From Prunella strophiata (taxonomy: Eukaryota; Chordata; Aves; Passeriformes; Prunellidae): a stretch of DNA of 64,000 nt. How positions within the stretch are numbered: position 1 is the first letter of the stretch; every line of letters starts with the position of its first letter. Below, piece after piece: positions 11,401 to 34,975 of this stretch. The notes under the pieces are model-generated. The model did no database searches. It was given only the letters and a program-made list of their open reading frames with translations, and was not told where the DNA came from. The translations under genes and the position numbers were made by a program. The stretch is from the NCBI GenBank assembly GCA_036583965.1, contig JAZBQD010000014.1, positions 70,818,790 through 70,882,789 of the forward strand. The letters are read 5' to 3'.

Positions 11401-14400
11401 GAGCCATGGCAGCCCCAGGAGCCATGGCAGCCCCAGGAGCAGCCCCAGGAGCCATGGCAGCCCCAGGAGCAGCCCCAGGAGCCATGGCAGCCCCAGGAGC
11501 AGCCCCAGGAGCCATGGCAGCCCCAGGAGCAGCCCCAGGAGCCATGGCAGCCCCAGGAGCAGCCCCAGGAGCTGTGGTAGCCCCAGGAGCTGTGGTAGCC
11601 CCAGGAGCTGTGGTAGCCCCAGGAGCTGTGGTAGCCCCAGGAGCTGTGGTAGCCCCAGGAGCTGTGGTAGCCCCAGGAGCTGTGGTAGCCCCAGGAGCTG
11701 TGGTAGCCCCAGGAGCTGTGGTAGCCCCAGGAGCCATGGCAGCCCCAGGAGCAGCCCCAGGAGCCATGGCAGCCCCAGGAGCAGCCCCAGGAGCAGCCCC
11801 AGGAGCCATGGCAGCCCCAGGAGCAGCCCCAGGAGCCATGGCAGCCCCAGGAGCAGCCCCAGGAGCCATGGCAGCCCCAGGAGCAGCCCCAGGAGCCATG
11901 GCAGCCCCAGGAGCAGCCCCAGGAGCTGTGGTAGCCCCAGGAGCCATGGTAGCCCCAGGAGCTGTGGTAGCCCCAGGAGCTGTGGTAGCCCCAGGAGCTG
12001 TGGTAGCCCCAGGAGCTGTGGTAGCCCCAGGAGCTGTGGTAGCCCCAGGAGCTGTGGTAGCCCCAGGAGCCATGGCAGCCCCAGGAGCAGCCCCAGGAGC
12101 CATGGCAGCCCCAGGAGCAGCCCCAGGAGCTGTGGTAGCCCCAGGAGCCATGGCAGCCCCAGGAGCAGCCCCAGGAGCCATGGCAGCCCCAGGAGCAGCC
12201 CCAGGAGCCATGGCAGCCCCAGGAGCAGCCCCAGGAGCCATGGCAGCCCCAGGAGCAGCCCCAGGAGCCATGGCAGCCCCAGGAGCAGCCCCAGGAGCAG
12301 CCCCAGGAGCAGCCCCAGGAGCTGTGGTAGCCCCTGGAGCCATGGTAGCCCCAGGAGCTGTGGTAGCCCTAGGAGCCATGGCAGCCCCAGGAGTAGTCCC
12401 AGGAGCCATGGTAGCCCTGGTAGCCATGGCAGCCCCATGAGCTGTGGTAGTCCCAGGAGCCATGGTAGCCCCAGGAGCTGTGGTAGTCCCAGGAGCCATG
12501 GCAGCCCCAGGAACCATGGCAGCCCTATGAGCCATTGTAGCCCCAGGAACTGTGGTAGCCCCAGGAGCTGTGGTAGCCCCAGGAGCCATGGCAGCCCTGG
12601 GAGCTATGGGAGCCCCAGGAGCTATGGTAGCCCCAGGAGTTGTGGTAGCCCCATGAGCTATGGTAGCCCCAGGAGCCATGGTAGCCCCAGGAGCCATGGT
12701 AGCCCCAGGAGCTGTGGTAGCCCCAGGAGCTGTGGTAGCCCCAGGAGCCGTGGTAGCCCCCAGAGCCAGGCAGGGGATGCAGGCAGGAGCCCCCAGGAGG
12801 AGCCCTTCCTGCCAGAGGATCTGGAAGGAGGCAGCATTCCCAGTCCTGCACCTTGCCCAGCCCAGCAGTGCCCCCTGTGTGAGCCCTGGGATGTGTGTGA
12901 GCACAACCCCGAGGGATCCCAGGCACTCCCTGATCCCCACTGTGCCCACACCGAGGTGGGGGAGGGAGACATTCCACTTCTCCCATCCCCTGGGACGAGC
13001 CCAGGGATGTCTCTGGAGAAAACCTGGAGTTCAGTGATGCTGAGGATATTTCAGATCTGCTCCCAAGGGAAGAGCAGTTCCCAAGCCAAGACACACACGA
13101 GGCCTTGGCCTTTGAAGATCCGTTGGAGAATTCCTTTGGTGACTCAGACCAGGAATATTTTGAGGGGAATTCTCACTCCCCTCTTCCAAGCAGGAGTTCC
13201 TGCATCGTGAGACCCATGGATGCTGCAGGAGCAAGGACTACCTGGGACAGCTCCTCCAGGAGCTCCGTGCACACGGAGGAGGAGCATGGAGAGGCCTGGC
13301 ACCGGGACACCCCCAGGGACTGCGGGAGCTTTGTGGTGACCAGGCAGTGCCAGGAGAGGATGGAACATCTCCAGCGTCCCAGGAGGCGCAGCCGCCGTGC
13401 CCGGGAGTCTCACCTGGCCCGCTCCCTGCTGGGCACCTGGAGGGGCTTTGAGGAAATCACCCAGAACACTTTGGACATGGAGTGTCTCCGCTTCCATTAT
13501 AAGCTAAAAGAAATCCTAAGGAATGGCAAACGCCCCTTTTCTACCTCCAAAAGCATCTTCCCAGCAGACTGTCCTCCCCGGCACGCCCCCATGGCGCTGT
13601 CCCCGCGCAGCAGGAGCCCCTTGCAGGTGACGATTCCCCCCTCGGACGCGTGGCCGGGCGGGCTCGGCTCCCGCAGGAGGGGCCGTTCCCGGGCCCGGAG
13701 CCGCGATCGCGGGGCTGCCCCGCACCTGGGCAGGCTGCGGTACGAGCCCGCCGCGGCCCGAGCCGCGCGGGGCCCTGGCCGGCATCCTGGACGAGTACTC
13801 CGAGTTCCGGAGGGTGCTGCTGGCCCGGGGCCAGCCCGGCAGCGCTGCCCCCGCGCAGGGACAGCCCGGCAGCGGCCCGGGGGCAGCGGCCCCCGCCCGG
13901 AGGGAGGGCGGCGATCCGGGGCGTGGTGGCCGAGCTGTGCGGGGGCCCTGCGCTGCCACCTGCGCCGCGTGGCCGCCCGCGGGCAGCCAGGAATGTTCTA
14001 CCTGCTGGAGACTGGGAAGGAGCCCTTCTTCGACAGCGTGAAGGTGGGAGCTGCTCGTGGGTCGGGGTGGATTGGGATGGACTGGAATGGATTGGGATGG
14101 ACTGGAATAAATGGTGATGGATGGGGATGGGCAGCCCCAGGGGACAGCTGAGGGTGGCAGGAGCAGGGGAGCTTGGGCAACCTGACAGCGATGGTTTGGG
14201 AGCCAAGCAGCAGGAATTGCAGTCACAGGAACAGGAGCCTCGGGATTGAGTCATCAGAGGTGATGGAATGGTTTGGGTGGGAACGACCTTAAGGATTGTC
14301 CAATTGCAGACCCATGGACAGGGACACCTCCCACTATCCCAGGCCTTGGACATTCCAGGGATCCAGGGGCAGCCCCAGCTGCTCTGGCAATTCCAGCCCA

Positions 14401-17400
14401 GCCAGGAATTCCTTCCCAATATCCCATCTAAATCTGCTCTGGTTTAGTTTGAAGTCCAGCCATCCCCTAGCACTGCTAAGGCCACCATGTCCCCAAGTGC
14501 CACATCCATGTGGCTTTTACATCCCTGCAGGGCTGGCGGCTCCCCATTGCCCTGGGCTGCTCATTCCCCTTCCTGTCCCTGTGTTCCCAGGAGAGCATTC
14601 CCCATCCAATCCTGTCCTGTTTGTGTTGCAGGCCCTGCTGAAGGCAGAGGGGTTTGTGAGGACAGAGCCCCTGAGCTTCTGCAGAGCCCAACACCAGGAC
14701 AGTGAGCAGCTGCTGGTCATCATCAGGAACGAGGACATCGCCTCCCACATCCACACTGTGAGCCTGAATCCCTCCTCCCCTTCTCTCAGCCCTGCTCTGA
14801 AATCCCAGCACCCATTAGAAAAGTTGGAGCAGCCCAGCTCAGAGCAGTGAGGCTGGGCTTCCCTGGTGCAGCCCCACCTTGGCTCAGCAGTTCAGGGAAT
14901 GTTTCATCGCTGTGTCCAGCACTGGGTTGGGGTGTGGGGACAGGTCTGTTGGGCTGGGCTGGGCTGGTTGGCGTTGGGCTGGGGCTGGTGGCTGGGCTGG
15001 GCTGGGGCTGGTGGGATGGGCTGGGCTGGGCTGGGCTGGGCTGGGCTGGGCTGGGCTGGGCTGGGCTGGCTGGGCTGGGCTGGGATGGGTTGGGCTGGGC
15101 TGAGCTGGGCTGGGCTGGGCTGGGATGGGCTGGGCTGGGCTGGGTGGGCTGGGCTGGGCTGGGCTGGGCTGGGCTGGGCTGGGTTGGGCTGGGCTGGGCT
15201 GGGTTGGGCTGGGCTGAGCTGGGCTGGGCTGGGCTGGGCTGGGCTGGGCTGGGCTGGGCTCCCTGGCTGTGGAGCTGTTGCCCAGCCCTGTGCCCTGTCC
15301 CTGTTGCTGGGCCAGGTGCCATGCCTGCTGGAGCTGAAGCGCTGTCCCCGCGTGGTGTTTGCCGGCGTGGACCATCCCGAGGAGGTGACAGCTGACTCCT
15401 TCCAGGAGCTCTTCCAGGCTGGAGGCTTCCTGGTGTCTGACGAGGAGCTGCTGGAAAGGGTGACCCTGGGTGAGTCTCACTGACACAGTCCCAAACCTTC
15501 CCCTTGGTTCTGTTTCCAGGGGGGAATCCTTGTCCTCTCTCTGACATTTGGATCCCATCAGGATGGAGTGTCCAGCTCAGGGCATCCCCAGAACATCCCA
15601 GGGCAGGGCAGGGTTGTCCCAGGATGTTTGGCCTGGAGAGTCAGGGAATGGTTTAGGTTGGAAGAGACCTTAAAGATCATCCAATTCCATGGGTGGGGAC
15701 ACCTCCCACTGTCCCAGTTGCTCCACCCTGGCCTTGGACATTCCAGGGATCCAGGGGCAGTCCCAGCTGTTCTGGGAATTCAGCCCAGCCAGGAATTCCT
15801 TCCCAGTATCCAGTGGAAAAAGGAGGAGAAACTTGCTGCTGCCTTCAGCTCCTTAGTGGGAAGTGGCAGAGAAAACAGAGCCACCTCTCCTGGGAGATGC
15901 ACAGTGAGGGGACAGGGAAAGCTGCACTTGTTCCTTTGGATATCAGGGAAAAAATTCACACCAGGACACGATCTCAGTTCCCCATCCTGTGCAGTTTGAG
16001 TCTCCTGTCCTTGCAGAGACTCCAAGCTCCCCTGGACAAAGCCCTGAGCACTCTCAGGGTAAGCCCAGGTGCCCCTTCCCAGCCACCCTGAGCTCTGGTG
16101 TCCCCTCAGGCCAGCTGAAGGAGGTGGTGAAGGTGCTGGAGAAGCTGAACAGGAGCGGGAGGTGGAAGTGGCTCCTGCACCACAGGGAGAGCAAGAAGCT
16201 CAGAGGAGACCTGAGGTAATGGCTCTGCCTGGGAAATTGGGGGTTTTGGGGATGGAGCAGCAGGGCTTGGGACCTGGAGAGCATCAGATGGCCTGGAATG
16301 CTGTCCTGGATGTGATCCTGGATGAGGCAGAGCTCTGGCAGCTCTCCTTGCTCCTGCTGGGTTTCCATAAGGCTCTTCCCTGGCTCCTTGGCAGAGATGC
16401 CCTCAGGGAGTGTTGCAGGCTCCTGGAGATTGCCCTTGGGGAGCTGCATGTTCCCAAAACTCCCAAAGCAAACTGCCCTCCCTTCCCACCAGCTCATCCC
16501 AGCTCCTGACACACCCCCAGGAGCTCAGGGCACTTCCTGGGGCTCTGCCCCCTCTGGTTCTTTTCCTGCCCCATCACATCTGGGATTTGGGGAGGGATGG
16601 GGGCCCTGAGCTGGGGGTGCAGAGGAGGAATTGCCACTCCAGTTCCCACCAGGAATGGTTGAAGATGGATCTGCTCTGTCATGGGCTCATCCATGAATGG
16701 GTGAAGTGAGAAAAGTCCTGGGTTGGGATAAAGAAGTTTAGCAGGGAAAGGAAATAGCTGGGAAAACCAAGGAATTCATCCCCATTTCCCATCACAGGCC
16801 ATCCCCAGGAGAGCCAGGCTCCACCATCACCACCTCTCCCAACATCCCCTCTTCCTTCTCCTCCCCCCAGCTTTGTATCCTGAGCATTGCAGGCTCTGGA
16901 ACATCCCCTTGGGACAGTGGCACTCACCTGTCCTGGCCTTGTGCCCCCAGGCCCTGTGGGGTGAGTGAGGAGCAGCCTTGGCTTTCCAAACCCTGCTCCA
17001 GCAGCAACAAAACATCCCTGAGCCTACCCACAGCTCCCAGCACAAACCCCACAGGCAGCCCCTGAGAGGAAAATGAACCAACCCCAGGCAAAACCAGCAC
17101 AGGCAGCCCTGGAGCAGGGGGGAATTTGTCACATTTGCATCCAAAAATCACCCGGTGGGGCTGGAAAGGCAGATCCCACCCTCCCTGCTCGTTGCCTGGG
17201 GAGGGATGGAGAGGGACCAGACCCCTGAGCCGTGCCCGTGCCCCTCTCCCAGCAGGGAGGATGCCAGTGCCCAGAAGAAGCAGCTGCTGCTGCGGTGGTG
17301 CCAGGGGGCAGAGCTGCTGGAGCTGCTGCCCTTCCACGGCTGCGACGCCGCGGCCGAGCCCCGGCGCGCCCAGTGCCTGCTGCAGCTGCAGGTGCAGCAC

Positions 17401-18145
17401 TGCCGCGCCCGGTTCGCCGTGTACCTCACAGGTGAGGGCATCCCCAGCCCTGCAGGCCTGGAACTGCCCTGGAAAGGGATGGGGGAGGGAGGAAAAATCC
17501 CTGTTTTCCTCTGGGAGTTGCTTCTTCGAGGGGTGGGCCAGGGGTGAGTAGTGAAAAGCAATTTTGGGTTTTTGGAGGTTGATGAATTCCAGCAGTTTTT
17601 GGAGCCTGGGGGTGGCTGAGGCTGTTGAGAGCCTCAAGCACCAGAGCAGCCACGGTGGGGTTTAGGGATATTTCCAACAACCTCATTTGTTGGAATTAAC
17701 AGAGCTGCTGCTCCTCCCCTTGCAGAAAATCCCAGCAGCAGCAGCAGGGAGATGCTGGAAAGCAAAGGAATTCTTGTGGCTGACATCAACACCTTCCTCG
17801 GGACGGTGCAGAAAGTGGCTGCTCCCTTTAGAAGGAGCTACTGGTAAGAGGGGAAAGCTTGGGATTGATCCCAAAAAGCTGGGAACAGCTCAGGGCTGTC
17901 TGTGGGATGGCCAGCGGGGAGATGGGATCCTGTAGCAGAGCAGGGACCATCCCAAAGGATGGATATGGGATCTGCCAGTCAGCACCCTGATTCCTGCAGC
18001 TGGATCCAGGAGAGCCATGCCTGGCACTGCTGGAAAATGGGAAAAACTCCAGGCCTGGCCCTGGGGAGGCTCTGCAGGAGGCTGGCACTGCCCAGAGGGA
18101 GCTGAGCACTGACCTGGGCCACGTCTCTGTGTTTGTTGCAGGTGA
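5459..18145 (+). CDS. TASOR2: TASOR2 (FAM208B), C-terminal part, 5' incomplete, frame-broken as assembled
   Basis: TASOR2 is the paralogue of the HUSH subunit TASOR and is reported to act with MPP8 and periphilin in a chromatin-silencing complex. Exons inferred from splice sites and phase: 5459-6216, 7167-7706, 8977-14043, 14632-14757, 15316-15469, 16110-16215, 17256-17431, 17726-17843 and 18142-18145. The family is identified by [47 protein letters not shown] and [12 protein letters not shown]...[11 protein letters not shown]. The last belongs to the PIN-like C-terminal domain, which continues over the next exons, as in TASOR. The big exon carries acidic and Ser/Pro-rich disorder and a Ser-Pro-Arg-Ser repeat. 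The N-terminal pseudo-PARP exons are not visible. The splice into 18142 forms TGG followed by TGA, giving a C-terminus ...RRSYW. Single-base frame breaks lie near 9280, 13000, 13760, 13905 and 13945, and the phase from 7706 to 8977 does not fit the likeliest frame, so an exon may be missed. Position tail-to-tail with GDI2 matches human. Confidence 0.85.
6450..6935 (+). mobile_element. CR1 LINE 3'-end fragment
   Basis: It lies in a TASOR2 intron. It shows the CR1 3' region in sense order: a stretch about a gene-by-gene GAGAGGGTCCAGAGGAA block, then GGACAGTGGGAGGTG, ending near CACCCAAACCATT. Several other fragments in this window share the same blocks. No reverse transcriptase is present. Confidence 0.75.
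7740..8385 (+). repeat. ~22-bp degenerate minisatellite
   Basis: Repeated GAGCAGGATTTTCCTCTTA-type units with many substitutions and length changes, lying between the TASOR2 exons at 7706 and 8977. It is not coding. Confidence 0.85.
10030..12765 (+). repeat. Coding minisatellite: Ser-Pro-Arg-Ser modules in TASOR2
   Basis: The array is built from three modules: AGCCCCAGGAGC (12 bp, SPRS), CATGGCAGCCCCAGGAGC (18 bp, HGSPRS) and TGTGGTAGCCCCAGGAGC (18 bp, CGSPRS). All are multiples of three, so length changes keep frame. In the frame that joins flanking TASOR2 sequence it encodes about 900 residues rich in Ser, Pro and Arg. The core is nearly free of point changes, while the right edge (12330-12765) is degenerate. 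A second forward frame (Ala-Pro-Gly rich) and two reverse frames are also open over most of it. Copy number in an assembly of this kind should be treated as uncertain. Confidence 0.93.
14255..14475 (-). mobile_element. CR1 LINE fragment
   Basis: In a TASOR2 intron. Blocks GGTTTGGGTGGGAACGACCT, CTTGGACATTCCAGGGATCC and CAGGAATTCCTTCC are the reverse complement order of the CR1 3' end. Confidence 0.75.
14943..15262 (+). repeat. GGGCT pentanucleotide tract
   Basis: About 320 bp of (GGGCT)n with occasional GGGAT, GGGTT and GAGCT variants in a TASOR2 intron, ending about 50 bp before the exon at 15316. Runs of three G separated by two bases satisfy the usual G-quadruplex pattern on the coding strand. 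Confidence 0.95.
15640..15830 (-). mobile_element. CR1 LINE fragment
   Basis: It begins with GGTTTAGGTTGGAAGAGACC and passes through CCTTGGACATTCCAGGGATC to CAGGAATTCCTTCC, the same order as the other antisense CR1 pieces. It lies between TASOR2 exons. Confidence 0.75.
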
Positions 18146-18877
18146 CAAAGAGAAGCCACCAGGACACGGCTCCTCCCCAGGCTCCGTGGCACCACTTTGG
18201 GCACCCCGGTCCTGTGGGGGGCATCCCCACCATCCATCCCAGTGGACCCCCACCATCCATCCCAGTCAATCTCATCAATCCCAGTGGATCCCAACGATCC
18301 CAATGGATCTCCACCATCCATCCCAGTCAATCTCATCAATCCCAGTGGATCCCAATGATCCCAGTGGATCCCAGGCACTGCTGGGGGTGGGGGAAAGTCG
18401 GTTTTAGCTCTGTACATAAATCTTATTTAAAGGTGGGGAATGCAAACCCTCGGGGGATTCGTTCCCTGCCGTCCAGTCTCACATAGGAAAGGTTCTTCTC
18501 ACGGTACAGGTAAATTATTGGAGTGCTCTCAAGTCTTTTCGTGCAGCTGCCGTTGGAGCAGGCAGATGAATTTCCCAAAGTCTACTTGAAGATGAGGAAT
18601 GAGAACAAATCCCTTTTCACGTGGTCGCTGCTGCTCAGGCCCACACTACATTTCAGCTCAGCCCTGCTGCCCCCCTGCTCCCTGCTGGGCCGTTCCAGCC
18701 CGGGGAGTCCTTGCAGAGAGCAGGAGGCGGGGCTGCAGGGACTGGAATAAGCTCTTACTCATGGGGGAGACGCCGCGGCCCAGCCCCGCTCCCGGGCACG
18801 GGCGCCCCCCTCGTTCGTTTTTACACCCAGGACTGCGAGGCCGTTCTGTACAGGATGACTTTGTAAAGAGTTTGATT

Positions 18878-18883
18878 AATAAA
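18878..18883 (+). promoter_or_regulatory. Polyadenylation signal AATAAA (TASOR2)
   Basis: An AATAAA about 730 bases after the inferred TASOR2 stop, in a stretch without further exons. It is the likeliest end of the transcript. Confidence 0.6.
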
Positions 18884-19947
18884 ACCTCCAAAATAAGGAA
18901 GTTTCACACAGCTCTGCTTTCTGGAGAGGGGATCCCGCTCAGCATCCAGCCTTTTCCAACAGGGAAAGGGAGGGGCAGGGGATTTTCCAGCTGGGAAGCA
19001 GCAAGGAGTGAGGGAAGACCACAGTGGGCTCCTGGCTGATGGATCCCCTGGTGCTTCCCTGCAGGAAGGATGGAATAATCAGAGGAATAACCAGGTTACA
19101 GCAGGTAGGGATAATGGGATCATTTAAGGATTTATTTTCCACCTTATTTATTTATTTATTTGGGTCTGGCCTGGCTTGTGGGCATGGCCCAGAGGGAGCT
19201 TCCCCAGCCCCACTCCCAGCAGCTGAGGGTGGGAAGGATTCCTGCAAGTGGCACCTCAGGGATTGGTGCTGCAAGTGGCACCTCGGGAGGAGGAAGAGCC
19301 AGAAGCCCCGGCTGGGAGGAAGGAGAGGGGAAGCCCCAGGCAGGGCTCAGCTCAGCTGTGGGTCTGTGATAGGCTCAAACCCCAGTTCCTGTGTGGGAAC
19401 TGCACCAGGGGAAGCCCGTGCCACTGAGCCACCCTGCAGAGCTGCTCCGAGGCTTTCCCTCAGCTCGTGTTGAGGATGGAGAGCAGCCCACACAGGAATT
19501 ATTTGTTGCTGCTGCTGCTGTTTCCAGCTGTGGCACTGCAGGGAACAGGGACTGTGCCAGAGCACAGCCTGAGCCACACCTGCCCTGCCGAACGCAGCCA
19601 GAGCAGCACAGCCTGGAAAGAACCACAGAACCAGGAAATGTTCTCCTGCAGGAAATGCTTTCCTGTGGGAAATGCTCCCATCTCACCCCTGGCAGGCAGA
19701 GGTGCTGCAGGATGTCAGCCTGGAGCTGCTGCTCCCAGAACTGAAGTGAATCAGACCAGAGGCCAGGACTGGTTTCCAGAATTTGGCTTTACTTCGCAGT
19801 ACAGAAATCATTTGGAGCCTTCAGGAGACACGAGAAGCACAGGCTCTGTCATGCCGATACCGCAGCGCCGTTTGGTCCATCCGAGAAGCCGCCAGGGGAC
19901 AGAAAATACTTCCACATCTTGCCTGCTCTGTAATTTGTTCTCTCAAT
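18884..19947. other. Spacer between convergent TASOR2 and GDI2
   Basis: No gene was recognised. It holds a short TTTA run at about 19142-19162. The two convergent transcripts appear to end about 1 kb apart. Confidence 0.55.
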
Positions 19948-19953
19948 TTTATT
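19948..19953 (-). promoter_or_regulatory. Polyadenylation signal AATAAA (GDI2)
   Basis: On the minus strand the hexamer AATAAA lies about 650 bases beyond the GDI2 stop at 20607, giving a plausible 3' UTR. Other sites further on are possible. Confidence 0.45.
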
Positions 19954-20606
19954 AAGATTAAAACACAAAGGAGCCTGAGGCACAGCTGTGTCCCAACCGA
20001 TGTAAACGGGTTTAGAAGCTTAAGTGGAGGTTAAGTTCTGTGCCCAGAACGAAGCCAACATTTGCTGCTACAATAGGTGTGGGCTTTGTCCATGATACAA
20101 CTTTGCCACAGAGTTAAGATTGATGGGAGAGACTTTTAGGGATGCTGTCCACAATAATGGAGTGCTCAGTTTCTATTTTCCTTGATATCAGGTTTGAGTG
20201 ACATCAGCGTCACATCTACGAGCTCACCAGAAGCACAGGATTGTGAAGGATGTTTTACAAATGATTAAAAAGACAAGGTAAGACACAGCTGTCAATGAGT
20301 TATTTCAAATCTGCACCCACGTCTACGTCTGCAAAAATAATAATAAGTTCAGTCTGCCTTTCACTTACGAGGTTAGTCAGGAATATCAGTCAGGAATTTG
20401 CCAGATTCTGGACAGCAGCCCTACTAGAATGAAATAATTAACACATGATATCCAAAAAGGGAACATTACCAGTGCAGTACTCTTCAATCTCTCAGAGATG
20501 GGATTACAAAAGCAGGCCTTACAATATTGAATTTCGTACAGTGTTCATTAAGTTCCTTATATATTCATATTAGCCGATTTAAACTTCTCCTAATTAGAGA
20601 CTCTCA

Positions 20607-34000
<13,394 letters not shown>

Positions 34001-34004
34001 GGCG

Positions 34005-34290
34005 GCGCGCGGTGTCTCGGGGGTCTCTCGGCAGGGGCTGAGGCGAACCGGGCGCTACGCGGGGGCCGCGGGAGCGCGAGAAAATGGAGCCGCCGCCGTG
34101 AGGGGACCGCGCCGGGAGGGGCGGGGCCGGGCCACCTGCGCCCCGCCCACGCGCCTGCCAATCACAGCCAGATACGTCACGCCATTGGCCGGCGGGGCCG
34201 TCACTCAAGGGGCGGGAGCGCTGCGCGCGCGAGCGGCGCTGCCACCGTGGTGGGGGCGCGGCGCGCATGCGCAGTTCCATGGCCGCCCCT
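34005..34290 (-). promoter_or_regulatory. GDI2 CpG-island promoter
   Basis: The CpG-dense block begins in the first exon and extends upstream. It holds CCAAT at 34158-34162, a CRE-like TACGTCAC at 34173-34180, an inverted CCAAT (ATTGG) at 34184-34188 and a GC box GGGGCGGG at 34209-34216. No TATA box is seen. The order suits a housekeeping gene transcribed on the minus strand. Confidence 0.75.
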
Positions 34291-34309
34291 ACGGGCTCGG
34301 AGTGCGCGG

Positions 34310-34975
34310 GGGGGGTTCTTTATATGGGGGGGGTCCCCAAATTTGGGGGTGCTCCTTAATTTATGGGATTCCTCAATTTGGGGGGCTCCTTTACGTACTT
34401 GGTGAGGGACTTCCGTTTAGGGAGCCCTCAGTTTGGGGGGTTCGTAATTTGGGAGAGTCCTCAGTTTGGGGGAGTCCTTTATTTGGGGTGGTCTCAGTTT
34501 AGGGGGGCCCTTTAATTGGGAATTTCATGGATCCTCAGTTTGGGGGATTCCTCAGTTTAGGGAATTTTCTTCACTGCGAGAGGGGGCCTCAGTTTTGGTG
34601 AGTTCCTTAGTCTGGGGGGTTCCTCTTTTTAGGGTATTCATCAGTTTGGGGGAGTTTTCAATCTGGGGGGGGGGCTCCATTTAGGGACTCCTCAATTTGG
34701 GTTTTTTTCCTCAGTTTAGGCGAGATCCTCTATTTGGGGGGGTTCTTAATTTTGGGGGTCCTCTCGTTAGTGGGGGATACAGTTTAAGGGGGTTCTCTTT
34801 TTAGGGGAAATCCCCTAGTTTGGGGGATCCTTAATTCCAAGGGGGTCCTCACTTTGGGGATGTTCCTAATATTGAGGAGGTCATCAATTTAGGGTGGGTT
34901 GTCAGTTCAGTGGGGTCCTTAAATTAGGGGGTTCCTCAATTTGGGGCTTCCTCATTTTAGGGGGGGGGATTTAAT
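34310..34975 (+). repeat. Degenerate TTTGGGGG-type minisatellite, copy 1
   Basis: Irregular units of the type TCCTCAGTTTGGGGG. The part from about 34590 to 34870 is colinear with 36540-36820, including GGGTATTCATCAGTTTGGGG and TTAGTGGGGGATACA. Confidence 0.85.

Noticed and set aside
9979..12438. Reverse-strand Leu-Gly-Pro repeat protein of more than 800 residues
   Set aside because: It is the complement of the TASOR2 minisatellite. No promoter, splice context or family likeness supports a gene on that strand.
10030..12765. CRISPR-like array
   Set aside because: There are no unique spacers, modules are directly abutting, and the genome is vertebrate.
14786..15558. Open frames of Gly-Leu-Gly-Trp-Ala or Pro-Ala-Gln-Pro-Ser repeats
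   Set aside because: They translate the GGGCT tract in a TASOR2 intron; the real exon at 15316 uses one frame only by splice phase.
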